Origin: Paenibacillus sp. FSL M7-0420
Lineage (GTDB): Bacteria; Bacillota; Bacilli; Paenibacillales; Paenibacillaceae
DNA: 64,000 nucleotides
Direction of reading: 5' to 3'
NCBI RefSeq assembly: GCF_038002345.1
Contig: NZ_JBBOCJ010000001.1
Span: 2,976,001-3,040,000, forward strand
The position numbers were made by a program, and so were the translations under genes. This document shows, piece after piece, positions 34,304 to 42,791 of this stretch (the first letter of the stretch is position 1; each line of letters opens with the position of its first letter). The notes beneath the pieces were generated by a model. That model was not told the DNA's origin. It worked only from the letters and a program-made list of their open reading frames with translations, and did not search any database.

Positions 34304-35518
34304 ATGATGGACAAATGGAAAGTAATCATTGCCGATGATGAGCGTATTATCCGGGAGGGCATCCGGCAATGCGTGGACTGGGATAGCCTGGGTATGGAGG
34401 TGACGGCAGAGGCAGAAGACGGGGAGGAGGCGCTGGAGCTGGCTGTGGAGCATGCCATCCATATCGCCCTGGTGGACCTGAACATGCCGATTATGCATGG
34501 CATGGAGCTGATGAAGCGGCTGCGGGAAGCGCTGCCCGGCTGTAAGATTATTGTAATCACCGGCCACGATGAATTCGCTTATGCGCAGGAGTCGATCCGG
34601 CTGCAGGTGAATGATTATATTCTCAAGCCTGCGGAACCGAAGCAATTGATGCAGGTGCTGCGGGGCGTCCGCGATGAGCTGGAGTCCGAGCGGCAGCAGA
34701 GCCAGCATCTGGAGCAGGCTTCCCGGCAGCTGATGAAGAACTTCCCGCTGCTGCGCGAGCGCTTCTGCCAGGAATGGCTGGACGGTAATCTGAGCCAGGC
34801 GGAGATCCGGGAGCAGCTGCAATTCCTCAAGCTTCCGCCGCAGCGGCCGGAGCTGATCGGCATCATCCGCTGGAGGTGGGAGGGCCAGCATCCGGCGATG
34901 ATGGAGAAGGAGCGGCAGCTCTTCTTATTCGCCATAGAGAATATCGCCGCCGAACTGTTGGACCCGTATCCCAAGGTGATGTTCCGGGACGCCGCCGGGT
35001 TGATCGTTATCCTGCTGTGGGATGCCGCAGGGGAGCGCATCCTGGCCGGAGTGGAGGCCGCGGTGCGCAGCCATCTCAAAATCGCCGTTGAAGTCGGCAC
35101 CCGGCTGATCCAGGGCGAGATTACAGAGCTGGCCGCCGCCTACCGGAGCTGCCGGGTGGGGCTGGTCAAGGAGCAGCCGCTGTCCCCGCTCGTCCGCCGG
35201 GCGAAGCAGCATATCCAGGAGCATTACAGCGAATACGGGCTTACCCTGGAGGCCACAGCAGGCCTGCTTCAAGCCTCTCCGGTCTACCTGAGCCGCTTGT
35301 TCAAGCAGGAGGTGGGCGAATCCTTCGGCGCATATCTGACCCAGACCCGTATCCGCCGGGCCGCCCAGCTTCTGCATTCCACCGAGCTCAGTATTAACGA
35401 GGTGGCAGAGCAGTCAGGCTATGAGACCCAGCATTATTTCAGCACCGCCTTCAAGAAGCAGACCGGGGTGGCGCCGATGCAGTTCCGTAAAGGGGTGCAG
35501 GCTGAGGTACGCAAGTAA
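34304..35518 (+). CDS. YesN-type response regulator with AraC DNA-binding domain
   Basis: A 404-residue regulator. The receiver domain (1-120) has the acidic pocket DDE at 11-13, phospho-accepting Asp58 in LVDLNMP and the conserved Lys in ILKPAEPKQL. A middle region of about 150 residues has no clear family. The C-terminal AraC/XylS domain (about 305-404) shows two helix-turn-helix motifs (LEATAGLLQASPVYLSRLFK and INEVAEQSGYETQHYFSTAF). It presumably turns on the ChvE-MmsAB genes next door in response to the kinase. The start follows GAGGAGGA. Confidence 0.92.
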   Translation: MMDKWKVIIADDERIIREGIRQCVDWDSLGMEVTAEAEDGEEALELAVEHAIHIALVDLNMPIMHGMELMKRLREALPGCKIIVITGHDEFAYAQESIRLQVNDYILKPAEPKQLMQVLRGVRDELESERQQSQHLEQASRQLMKNFPLLRERFCQEWLDGNLSQAEIREQLQFLKLPPQRPELIGIIRWRWEGQHPAMMEKERQLFLFAIENIAAELLDPYPKVMFRDAAGLIVILLWDAAGERILAGVEAAVRSHLKIAVEVGTRLIQGEITELAAAYRSCRVGLVKEQPLSPLVRRAKQHIQEHYSEYGLTLEATAGLLQASPVYLSRLFKQEVGESFGAYLTQTRIRRAAQLLHSTELSINEVAEQSGYETQHYFSTAFKKQTGVAPMQFRKGVQAEVRK

Positions 35519-35542
35519 CTGAAGATACTGAATTAACAGTGG

Positions 35543-35587
35543 GGGAATGCTTCAGCAGCCATCTATAGGCGCGACGCATTCCTTTTT
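35543..35587 (+). terminator. Intrinsic terminator after the response regulator gene
   Basis: GGAATGC and GCC pair with GGC and GCATTCC, followed by CTTTTTATAT. It separates the regulatory operon from the transport genes, which therefore need their own promoter. Confidence 0.8.
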
Positions 35588-35723
35588 ATATATATAAAGT
35601 TGAAATTTCACAAAAACAGTAGTCTCAGTGTAAATACGGCACCTGCCCCCGGTTGCTATACTCGATCTGTCACACGGGAACACCTGTGGAAGACATCAGA
35701 ATAGTTCAGGGGGTAGTGCAGGA

Positions 35724-36833
35724 ATGAAAAAATATTCAATGATTACGCTTCTGCTAACACTGGTACTCATCTTATCTGCATGCGGCAACAGTGGTAATTC
35801 ATCCAGCAGCGCTGGCAGCTCTTCCGGCGGCGGGGACACATCGAAGGGCAAGGTGGGCATTGCGATGCCGACCAAATCTTCGGAGCGCTGGGTGAATGAC
35901 GGCAACAACATGGTCAAGGAGTTCGAGAAGCTGGGCTACGGGACGGATCTGCAATATGCGGAGGATGTTGTCGAGAATCAGGTCTCACAGATTGAGAACA
36001 TGATCACCAAAGGTGTGAACGCGATTGTAATCGCTTCAATTGACGGCGAGGCGCTGACGGATGTGCTGCAGAAGGCGCATGACGCCAACGTTAAGGTGAT
36101 CGCTTATGACCGTCTGATCAAAAAAAGTGAATTCGTAGACTATTATGCGACCTTCGATAATTTCAAGGTGGGTGTGCTGCAAGGCTCTTACATTGAAGAG
36201 AAGCTTGGCCTGAAGGACGGCAAAGGCCCGTTCAACATCGAGCTGTTCGGCGGATCGCCGGATGACAATAATGCCTATTTCTTCTTCGATGGTGCCATGT
36301 CGATTCTGAAGCCTTACATTGATTCCGGTAAACTGGTGGTCCGCAGCAAGCAGCTTACGATGGATAAGGTAGCTACGCTGCGCTGGGACGGCGCTGCCGC
36401 CCAGTCACGGATGGATAACCTGCTGAGCGCGAACTATGCAAGCGATAATCTGGACGCCGTCTTGTCCCCTTACGATGGCATCAGCATTGGTATCCTGTCT
36501 TCACTCAAGGGTGTAGGCTACGGCTCCGGCGACAAAAAGCTTCCGGTGGTTACCGGACAGGACGCCGAGCTGGCTTCCGTGAAGTCCATTCTGGCCGGAG
36601 AGCAGACCCAGACAGTATTCAAGGATACCCGTGAGCTGGCCAAGAAGGCAGTGGAGATGACGGAGAGTGTGCTGAAGGGGACCGAAGCTGAAGTCAACGA
36701 TACTACCACCTACGACAACGGAGTCAAAATCGTCCCGTCCTACCTATTGGAGCCGGTCTCTGTGGATGCGGCCAACGTGGATAAAGTGCTGGTGGACGGC
36801 GGGTACTACACCAAAGAGCAGCTCGGAAAATAA
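35724..36833 (+). CDS. chvE: Multiple-monosaccharide-binding lipoprotein ChvE
   Basis: A 369-residue lipoprotein: signal peptide with lipobox ILSAC (Cys20), a Ser/Gly-rich linker, and a type 1 periplasmic binding fold ([61 protein letters not shown]). The pattern and the partner genes match ChvE/XylF-type proteins that bind several aldoses. It is the first transport gene, likely controlled by the YesM/YesN pair. A strong hairpin between it and the ATPase gene should make it the most abundant component. Confidence 0.92.
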   Translation: MKKYSMITLLLTLVLILSACGNSGNSSSSAGSSSGGGDTSKGKVGIAMPTKSSERWVNDGNNMVKEFEKLGYGTDLQYAEDVVENQVSQIENMITKGVNAIVIASIDGEALTDVLQKAHDANVKVIAYDRLIKKSEFVDYYATFDNFKVGVLQGSYIEEKLGLKDGKGPFNIELFGGSPDDNNAYFFFDGAMSILKPYIDSGKLVVRSKQLTMDKVATLRWDGAAAQSRMDNLLSANYASDNLDAVLSPYDGISIGILSSLKGVGYGSGDKKLPVVTGQDAELASVKSILAGEQTQTVFKDTRELAKKAVEMTESVLKGTEAEVNDTTTYDNGVKIVPSYLLEPVSVDAANVDKVLVDGGYYTKEQLGK

Positions 36834-36852
36834 TAATCCGCAGCAATTTCTC

Positions 36853-36900
36853 GCGGTTAACCGGCGGCGTCTAACAACGAAAATGCTGCCGGAGAACCGC
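36853..36900 (+). other. Intercistronic hairpin after chvE
   Basis: GCGGTT and CCGGCGGC pair with GCTGCCGG and AACCGC (36853-36900). There is no T-run. Such structures commonly protect the binding-protein mRNA from 3' decay and lower expression of the downstream genes. Confidence 0.5.
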
Positions 36901-36934
36901 TGCACAGTCACAAGGAAAGCTGGGTGAGAGGCAC

Positions 36935-38464
36935 ATGAGTGAAATTATTTTGGAGATGAAAGGCATTACCAAGACATTCCCCGGCGTCAAAGCGCTCTGG
37001 TCAGTCAATCTGCAGGTGAAGGCAGGCGAGATCCACGCCCTCTGCGGAGAGAATGGGGCAGGCAAGTCCACGCTGATGAAGGTGCTTAGCGGAGTGTATC
37101 CGCACGGGACGTATGAAGGGGATATCTATTACCAGGGGCAGGTATGCCAGTTCAAGGATATCAAGGACAGCGAGGGCCTGGGGATCGTCATTATCCATCA
37201 AGAGCTGGCGCTGATTCCGTATTTGTCGATTTCGGAGAACATCTTCCTCGGCAATGAACAGGCCAGACGCGGGGTGATCAACTGGAACGAAACGACGGTC
37301 AAGACCAAGGCGCTGCTAACGACCGTCGGCCTCAAGGAATCGCCGTTTACGGGAGTCTCTACGATAGGTGTCGGCAAGCAGCAGCTTGTAGAGATCGCGA
37401 AGGCGCTCTCCAAGGAAGTGAAGCTGCTCATTCTCGACGAACCGACAGCGGCGCTGAATGAGGATGATAGCGAGAACCTGCTGTTGCTCATTCTGGAGCT
37501 GAAGAAGCAGGGGATATCCTCGATTATCATTTCCCACAAATTGAACGAAATCGAGAAAATAGCGGATTCCGTCACGATTCTGCGGGATGGACAGACCATC
37601 AAGACCCTGGATATGAAACAGGATGCCGTTACAGAGGATGTCATTATCAAAGGCATGGTCGGGCGTGATCTGACGAACCGTTACCCTGAGCGCACACCGG
37701 ATCCGGGCGAGACGATCTTCGAGATCCGGGACTGGAATGTCTACCACGAGACACAGGCGGACCGCAAAATGCTGGATCAAATTAATCTCCACATCCGGCG
37801 GGGTGAGGTGGTCGGCATTGCCGGGCTGATGGGCGCAGGGCGCACGGAGCTGGCGATGAGTGTGTTCGGCAAGTCCTATGGCAAGCGGATCAGCGGCCAG
37901 ACTTTTATGCACGGCAAGGAGGTACACCTGAATAACATCAGCCAGGCGATAGAGCATGGGTTAGCCTACGTGACCGAGGACCGCAAGCATTACGGGCTGA
38001 TCCTGATCGACGATATCAAGCGGAACATCTCGCTCAGCAGCCTGAAGAAGCTCTCCCGCCATGGTGTCATTAATGAGAACGAGGAGGTACTGGTCGCAGA
38101 GGAATACCGCAAGAAGCTGAACATCAAGACCCCCAGCATCCTGCAAAAAACAGTGAATCTCAGCGGCGGCAACCAGCAGAAGGTGGTACTCAGCAAATGG
38201 ATCTACGCCCAGCCGGATGTGCTGATCCTCGATGAGCCTACACGGGGCATCGATGTCGGGGCCAAATACGAAATCTATTCCATCATCAACAGCCTTGCCG
38301 CAGAGGGGAAGGGCGTGCTGGTCATCTCTTCCGAGCTGCCGGAAATTATCGGGATGTGCGACCGGATCTACACTATGTGTGAAGGGCGGATCAGCGGGGA
38401 AGTGGAGCGGAAGGACGCCACGCAGGAGCTTTTGATGAAATTTATGACACGAAGCAGGGGGTAA
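36935..38464 (+). CDS. mmsA: Multiple-monosaccharide ABC transporter ATPase MmsA (GguA)
   Basis: A 509-residue protein with two ABC domains, as in sugar importers of the ribose/xylose class. Domain 1: Walker [10 protein letters not shown] near 35, [14 protein letters not shown] signature, [11 protein letters not shown]alker B. Domain 2 (after about 250): degenerate Walker [10 protein letters not shown], signature [24 protein letters not shown]. Only the first site is likely fully active, which is normal. It follows chvE and precedes the permease by 6 bases. Confidence 0.93.
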   Translation: MSEIILEMKGITKTFPGVKALWSVNLQVKAGEIHALCGENGAGKSTLMKVLSGVYPHGTYEGDIYYQGQVCQFKDIKDSEGLGIVIIHQELALIPYLSISENIFLGNEQARRGVINWNETTVKTKALLTTVGLKESPFTGVSTIGVGKQQLVEIAKALSKEVKLLILDEPTAALNEDDSENLLLLILELKKQGISSIIISHKLNEIEKIADSVTILRDGQTIKTLDMKQDAVTEDVIIKGMVGRDLTNRYPERTPDPGETIFEIRDWNVYHETQADRKMLDQINLHIRRGEVVGIAGLMGAGRTELAMSVFGKSYGKRISGQTFMHGKEVHLNNISQAIEHGLAYVTEDRKHYGLILIDDIKRNISLSSLKKLSRHGVINENEEVLVAEEYRKKLNIKTPSILQKTVNLSGGNQQKVVLSKWIYAQPDVLILDEPTRGIDVGAKYEIYSIINSLAAEGKGVLVISSELPEIIGMCDRIYTMCEGRISGEVERKDATQELLMKFMTRSRG

Positions 38465-38470
38465 CACCGC

Positions 38471-39634
38471 ATGGGAGCCATTAGTGAACTGTTCAAAAAA
38501 AATATCCGCCAATACGGCATGATCATTGCCTTGATTTTTATTTCGGTGTTCTTTCAAATTCTGACCGACGGCATTCTGCTGAAGCCGCTGAACGTGACCA
38601 ATCTCATTCTGCAGAACAGCTACATACTGGTGCTGGCTATCGGGATGGTGCTGGTAATCATCACTGGGCATATCGACCTCTCGGTCGGCTCGGTAGCTGC
38701 CTTCATCGGTGCCCTGTCGGCCATTATGATGGTGGATATGGAGCTGAATCCGGTGCTGGCCGTAGTCATCTCACTGCTGATGGGCGCGCTGGTCGGGGCC
38801 TGGCAGGGCTTCTGGGTCGCTTATGTCAAAATCCCGGCGTTCATCGTGACCCTGGCGGGCATGCTGCTGTTCCGGGGACTGACGATGATCGTGCTGAACG
38901 GGCAGTCGATTGCGCCTTTCCCGAAGACTTTTCAGAAGATCAGCTCCGGGTTCATTCCCGATGTTGCGAGCGGGGGTTCGCTGAATGTACTGACCCTGAT
39001 CATCGGTGTTCTGCTGTCGCTGCTGGTGATCTATCAGGAAATCCGCAGCCGCCGGATCACGGTGAAGTACGGTTTTGAGCGGTCTCCAATCTGGATGTCC
39101 GTTGCCAAGGCTGCTGCGCTGGTGATTGTCATCAACCTGTTCACCTATGTTCTGGCGCAATATAACGGGATTCCTAACATTCTTGTGATTCTGATGGTGC
39201 TGATCGTGATGTACTCCTTCGTCATGAACCACATGACCATGGGGCGGCATATCTATGCCCTGGGCGGCAATGAGAAGGCGGCCAGCCTCTCCGGCGTCAA
39301 AACCAAACGGGTGACCTTCTGGGTATTCGTTAACATGGGTGTACTCGCTGCCCTGTCCGGTCTGGTCTTCGCGGCCCGCCTGAACTCGGCTACCCCTAAG
39401 GCCGGTACGAACTTCGAGCTGGATGCTATCGCTGCCTGCTTCATCGGCGGAGCCTCCGCGTCCGGGGGAATCGGAACCGTAGTCGGTGCCATTATCGGCG
39501 GTCTGGTCATGGGCGTCATGAACAACGGGATGTCGCTCGTCGGCCTCGGCGTAGACTGGCAGCAAGGGATCAAGGGACTGGTGCTGCTGCTTGCTGTAGG
39601 CTTTGATATCTATAACAAGTCGAAGACAGCCTGA
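38471..39634 (+). CDS. mmsB: Multiple-monosaccharide ABC transporter permease MmsB (GguB)
   Basis: A 387-residue permease with about ten hydrophobic segments. The BPD_transp_2 motifs are clear: ILVLAIGMVLVIITGHIDLS, KIPAFIVTLAGMLLFRGLTM, HIYALGGNEKAASLSGVKTK and the C-terminal GGASASGGIGTVVGAI. The extra central loop (EIRSRRITVKYGF) is typical of GguB rather than RbsC or XylH. It completes ChvE-MmsA-MmsB. A GC-rich hairpin (39652-39686, GCCGGAAC.../...TCCGGC) without a T-run follows the stop. Confidence 0.93.
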   Translation: MGAISELFKKNIRQYGMIIALIFISVFFQILTDGILLKPLNVTNLILQNSYILVLAIGMVLVIITGHIDLSVGSVAAFIGALSAIMMVDMELNPVLAVVISLLMGALVGAWQGFWVAYVKIPAFIVTLAGMLLFRGLTMIVLNGQSIAPFPKTFQKISSGFIPDVASGGSLNVLTLIIGVLLSLLVIYQEIRSRRITVKYGFERSPIWMSVAKAAALVIVINLFTYVLAQYNGIPNILVILMVLIVMYSFVMNHMTMGRHIYALGGNEKAASLSGVKTKRVTFWVFVNMGVLAALSGLVFAARLNSATPKAGTNFELDAIAACFIGGASASGGIGTVVGAIIGGLVMGVMNNGMSLVGLGVDWQQGIKGLVLLLAVGFDIYNKSKTA

Positions 39635-39808
39635 TATAAGATAGAACCGGGCCGGAACTGCTCCAGAGGGAGCGGCTCCGGCTTGCCTGTCGTACAAGTT
39701 CTCCCGCACAGCTTGCAGCATACGGCTCTGGCATGGATAATAGCACCTAAGGTGCTTTATATTTCATGTTATATAGATTGAACTAAAATTTAAGTTAAAG
39801 GAAAAGTG

Positions 39809-39926
39809 GCGGAGGGGAATTTTGGAACTGGAGGAGCGGAAGCGACCGCCTTTGTGTTTGAATTTCTACCGCGTAATGCGGTTTAATTTAGGAAATTCAA
39901 ACACAACAGCGGCCGGAAGTCCAAAA
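39809..39926 (+). repeat. Dispersed repeat family, short form, copy 4, with flanking inverted repeats
   Basis: Reads GCGGAGGGGAATTTTGGAAC, GGAGCGGAAGCGACCGCC, TTTGTGTTTGAATTTCTACC, a GCG/GCGG centre and AACAGCGGCCGGAAGTCC. The inner TGTTTGAATTTC/GAAATTCAAACA is a hairpin whose two arms have changed together compared with the TGTCCCCGGATTTC arms of copy 3. Outside it, TTATATAGATTGAACTAA (about 39769-39786) and its inverted counterpart TTAGTTCAATTTATATAG (about 39966-39983) flank the copy. The 365-base gap has no other gene. Confidence 0.88.
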
Positions 39927-39999
39927 CTTCTCTGGAGTCACGGCTAATCCCAAAACATAAAAACCATTAGTTCAATTTATATAGTACAGGAGGCTACAG

Positions 40000-40668
40000 A
40001 TGCAGATTATTGCCATGCTGACCATGCTGATTGACCATGTCGGCCTGATCTTTTTCCCGGGTGAGCTTGCCTGGAGATATGTGGGGAGAATTGCCTTTCC
40101 GATCTACTGCTACGCGCTGGCGCAAGGCTATATCCATACCTCCTCCAGACCCCGCTATTTCCGGCGGCTGCTCGTCATCGCTGTGCTGGCACAGATTCCG
40201 TACAATCTGGCGATTCATCCGGGAGGCTGGAACGTCGTATTCACCCTGCTGATCTCAGCGCTGGTCCTTGCCCTGCTTGATAAGCTGCCGAATCTATGGA
40301 CGGGTATTCCGGTAGTAGCCGTGGCTGTGCTGCTGATGGATGCTTTGCCGCTCGACTACAACGCGTACGGCCTGCTGCTGGTGCTGATCTTCCGTTATAC
40401 CCGTTCTTACGTGCTGGTGCTGGCGCATTTGGCGCTGAATGTATTCTATCTGTTCTATTATAATTGGCTGGTGCAGATGGCCAGCATTATTCCGACCCTT
40501 CTGATTGCGCTGACTCCGGGTTTTTGGGTGCTGCTGGAGAAGAAGCGTCTGCCGCGCTGGGTCTGGTGGTGCTTTTATCCGGCCCATTTAGCAATACTTG
40601 CGTTGGTAAAGTTTCTCTTTTTCAAAGAATGGGTATTTATAGAATGGCGGAGTTTATTTAGCGTATGA
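40000..40668 (+). CDS. TraX-like membrane protein
   Basis: A 222-residue protein with about seven membrane helices: MQIIAMLTMLIDHVGLIFFP, IAFPIYCYALAQGYIHTSSR and RRLLVIAVLAQIPYNLAI are the TraX signatures. TraX was first described as an F-pilin N-acetylase; chromosomal Firmicute members have an acyltransferase-like fold but no known role and are not part of a conjugation system here. ACAGGAGG precedes the ATG. Confidence 0.85.
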   Translation: MQIIAMLTMLIDHVGLIFFPGELAWRYVGRIAFPIYCYALAQGYIHTSSRPRYFRRLLVIAVLAQIPYNLAIHPGGWNVVFTLLISALVLALLDKLPNLWTGIPVVAVAVLLMDALPLDYNAYGLLLVLIFRYTRSYVLVLAHLALNVFYLFYYNWLVQMASIIPTLLIALTPGFWVLLEKKRLPRWVWWCFYPAHLAILALVKFLFFKEWVFIEWRSLFSV

Positions 40669-40760
40669 GGGTTCATCATTTCCAGGTGCTGTATTTACAA
40701 ATCCATGCTCCTCTGAGATGATGGGTACGTTGCCAAATTATGAGCTAGAGGAGACATGCT

Positions 40761-42269
40761 ATGAAGAAAATGAAAGCAAGAACCAAATGGCTGGTGCCGA
40801 TTCTCGCCCTGCTGCTGATTCTGTCAGGCTGCCAAGCGGTTGGCGGCTTCGATGTCAATAAGGCACTGCTGGGGGATCTGGATGTCAAATCCTCTGAATC
40901 CAGCACTACGATGACCCTGAACGCTGTTCCTGCAGCAGGTATCACCGCAGAGGACAAGGAAGTTATTGATCTTATTAATTCCTTATCGCTTACGCTCGGC
41001 CATGTGAAGGTTCAGGATAACGGCAACGTCTCGGCCACGGGAGTTGTGGGTTACAAGGAGTTCAAGATTCCTTTCTCCCTCTTCACGGACCAGAAGAACC
41101 TGGTCTTCACCGCTGAAGGCGCGAAGCAGCCGTTCTACATGCCGCTTCAGAGCAATGAAATGTTGCTCGGTCTGGAAGCAACCGATCCGGCCAAGACCTT
41201 GGAATTCACTAAGCTGGCCTCCCAGTTTGTGATCAAGAATCTTCCGAATCCGGGTGCGATCACAGTGACATCCGTTAATGAATCCGTATACGGCCAGCCA
41301 ACCAGCTTGACGAAGCTACATACGGAAATTACAGGGGAAGAGCTTCCGGTATTGCTTAAGAGCTTCCTGAGATCTGTGTCGAAGGATACCGAAGGCTTCA
41401 CCGCTCTGATTAGCGGTCTGTATGATTACATGTATCCGCTCATCAAAGACAGAGCTGAAGATCTGAACAGCATCGGTCTGGGCGATATTCCGCTGGAAGA
41501 CAAAGAAGGGGTAGTCACCGTAGTGCATGATGCAGCCAAGCTGGCTGTGGATGCTCTCCTGCTGGTCTATGACAAGCAACTGGAGAACCTCTATGAATCG
41601 ACCCCTGAACTCAAGACTGTTCTCGGCAAGGATACGAAGCTGACTGCGGATATCTTCGTAGATAACGGCTTCCATGTCCGCAAACAGAACATCGACTTCA
41701 ATGTTGCTCTTCCGGCCGATGAATATCTGCCGCTGCAGAGCATCAGCATGAAGCTGGTGTCCGAGACCTGGAATGTGAACGGTCCGGTAACGGCTGATCC
41801 AATCAGCACCGTGGGTGCAATTGATTATTCCAAGGGTGACCTTACTCCAGGGGAAACGCTGAGAAACTTCGATGCCAATTCATCCGTCTATAAGCTGCTC
41901 AAAGAGGAGATGGCAATTACCTCCAAGAGCCTGATGATCGCACCGGATGACGATTACTATTATCCGGTCGTGAAGAATGGTACTACCTATGTACCGCTGC
42001 GCTATGTGGCAGAGGATCTGGATGCTAAGGTAGAGTGGGATGGACCTAACAAATCGATCAAGGTAACTGACGATGTATACGGCGATCAGCTCGTATTCAA
42101 AATCGGTTCCGCGCAGGCACAAATTGCCGGCAAGACCGTGAAGCTTCCGCTAGCAGTATTCGTAGATGAGTATGGAGATGCTAATGTGCCGCTGCGTGTA
42201 TTGGCTGAAGGCCTGCATGCTACGGTTGAAGTAGATGATGACGGCTATATCTGGATCGAACGTCCGTAA
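40761..42269 (+). CDS. Lipoprotein with copper amine oxidase-like stalk domain
   Basis: A 502-residue exported lipoprotein with lipobox ILSGC (Cys23). The central 350 residues are not recognised; they are mixed alpha/beta with several repeated D/K-rich strands. The C-terminal 115 residues form a stalk domain with paired PLRYVAEDLDAKVEWDGPNK and PLRVLAEGLHATVEVDDDGY, typical of Paenibacillus surface proteins where it may mediate protein or wall contact rather than oxidase chemistry. It has its own terminator at 42291. Confidence 0.85.
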   Translation: MKKMKARTKWLVPILALLLILSGCQAVGGFDVNKALLGDLDVKSSESSTTMTLNAVPAAGITAEDKEVIDLINSLSLTLGHVKVQDNGNVSATGVVGYKEFKIPFSLFTDQKNLVFTAEGAKQPFYMPLQSNEMLLGLEATDPAKTLEFTKLASQFVIKNLPNPGAITVTSVNESVYGQPTSLTKLHTEITGEELPVLLKSFLRSVSKDTEGFTALISGLYDYMYPLIKDRAEDLNSIGLGDIPLEDKEGVVTVVHDAAKLAVDALLLVYDKQLENLYESTPELKTVLGKDTKLTADIFVDNGFHVRKQNIDFNVALPADEYLPLQSISMKLVSETWNVNGPVTADPISTVGAIDYSKGDLTPGETLRNFDANSSVYKLLKEEMAITSKSLMIAPDDDYYYPVVKNGTTYVPLRYVAEDLDAKVEWDGPNKSIKVTDDVYGDQLVFKIGSAQAQIAGKTVKLPLAVFVDEYGDANVPLRVLAEGLHATVEVDDDGYIWIERP

Positions 42270-42290
42270 GAAGTACAGTTATAGTCAACA

Positions 42291-42330
42291 AACCGGGACC
42301 CCTGAGCAATCAGGCGGTTCCGGTTTTTTT
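42291..42330 (+). terminator. Intrinsic terminator after the stalk-domain lipoprotein
   Basis: AACCGGGACC-CCTGA pairs with TCA-GGCGGTTCCGGTT followed by seven T. Confidence 0.9.
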
Positions 42331-42356
42331 GTGTGCGGGAGTTAGCGGGTCTTGCC

Positions 42357-42416
42357 TTGACAATATAGGTTTATTGCAATAGACTTAACGTCATTAGGTC
42401 TACTGCAATAAACTTA
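42357..42416 (+). promoter_or_regulatory. Promoter with twin palindromic operators for blaI-type operon
   Basis: TTGACA (42357-42362) and TAGACT (42380-42385) lie 17 bases apart. Two copies of a 22-base palindrome, centred on TTGCAA or CTGCAA with arms TAGGT(T/C)TA and TA(G/A)AC(T)TA, occupy 42366-42387 and 42395-42416, 29 bases apart. The first covers the spacer and -10, the second the start region, the expected geometry for autorepression by the BlaI-type protein just downstream. Confidence 0.75.
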
Positions 42417-42431
42417 TAAGGAGTGAACAGG

Positions 42432-42791
42432 ATGGAGCCCTACAAATTATATGATGCCGAATATAAATTCGCTTGCCTGATCTGGGATCATGAGCCGATT
42501 AATTCTACAGAGCTGGTGAAGCTGAGTCTCTCGGAACTGGGCTGGAAGAAGTCCACGACCTATACCGTATTGAGAAAGCTATGTGAGCGGGGAATTCTCA
42601 GAAACGAGGGGGCCACGGTCACAGCTATCATCCCGAAGTCGGAGGCGCAGCGGCATGAGAGCCAGACGGTAGTGGACAAAGCCTTTGGCGGGTCGTTGCC
42701 GCAGTTTTTGACTGCTTTTCTCGGGGATAAGAAATTGTCCGCGAAGGAAGCGGCGGAGCTGAAAAGGATTATCGAGGAGGCCTCCCGATGA
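42432..42791 (+). CDS. BlaI/MecI-family transcriptional repressor
   Basis: A 119-residue winged-helix repressor. YDAEYKFACLIWDHEPINST, ELGWKKSTTYTVLRKLCERG and the C-terminal dimerisation helices are the BlaI/MecI/CopY pattern. The start ATG 42432 lies 8 bases after AAGGAG; a GTG at 42423 overlaps that site. The stop overlaps the start of the M56 gene. It presumably binds the twin palindromes upstream and is inactivated by the partner protease. Confidence 0.9.
   Translation: MEPYKLYDAEYKFACLIWDHEPINSTELVKLSLSELGWKKSTTYTVLRKLCERGILRNEGATVTAIIPKSEAQRHESQTVVDKAFGGSLPQFLTAFLGDKKLSAKEAAELKRIIEEASR

Noticed and set aside
40000..40668. Conjugation locus suggested by the TraX-like protein
   Set aside because: No relaxase, coupling protein or pilus gene is nearby; chromosomal TraX-like proteins are common in Firmicutes.
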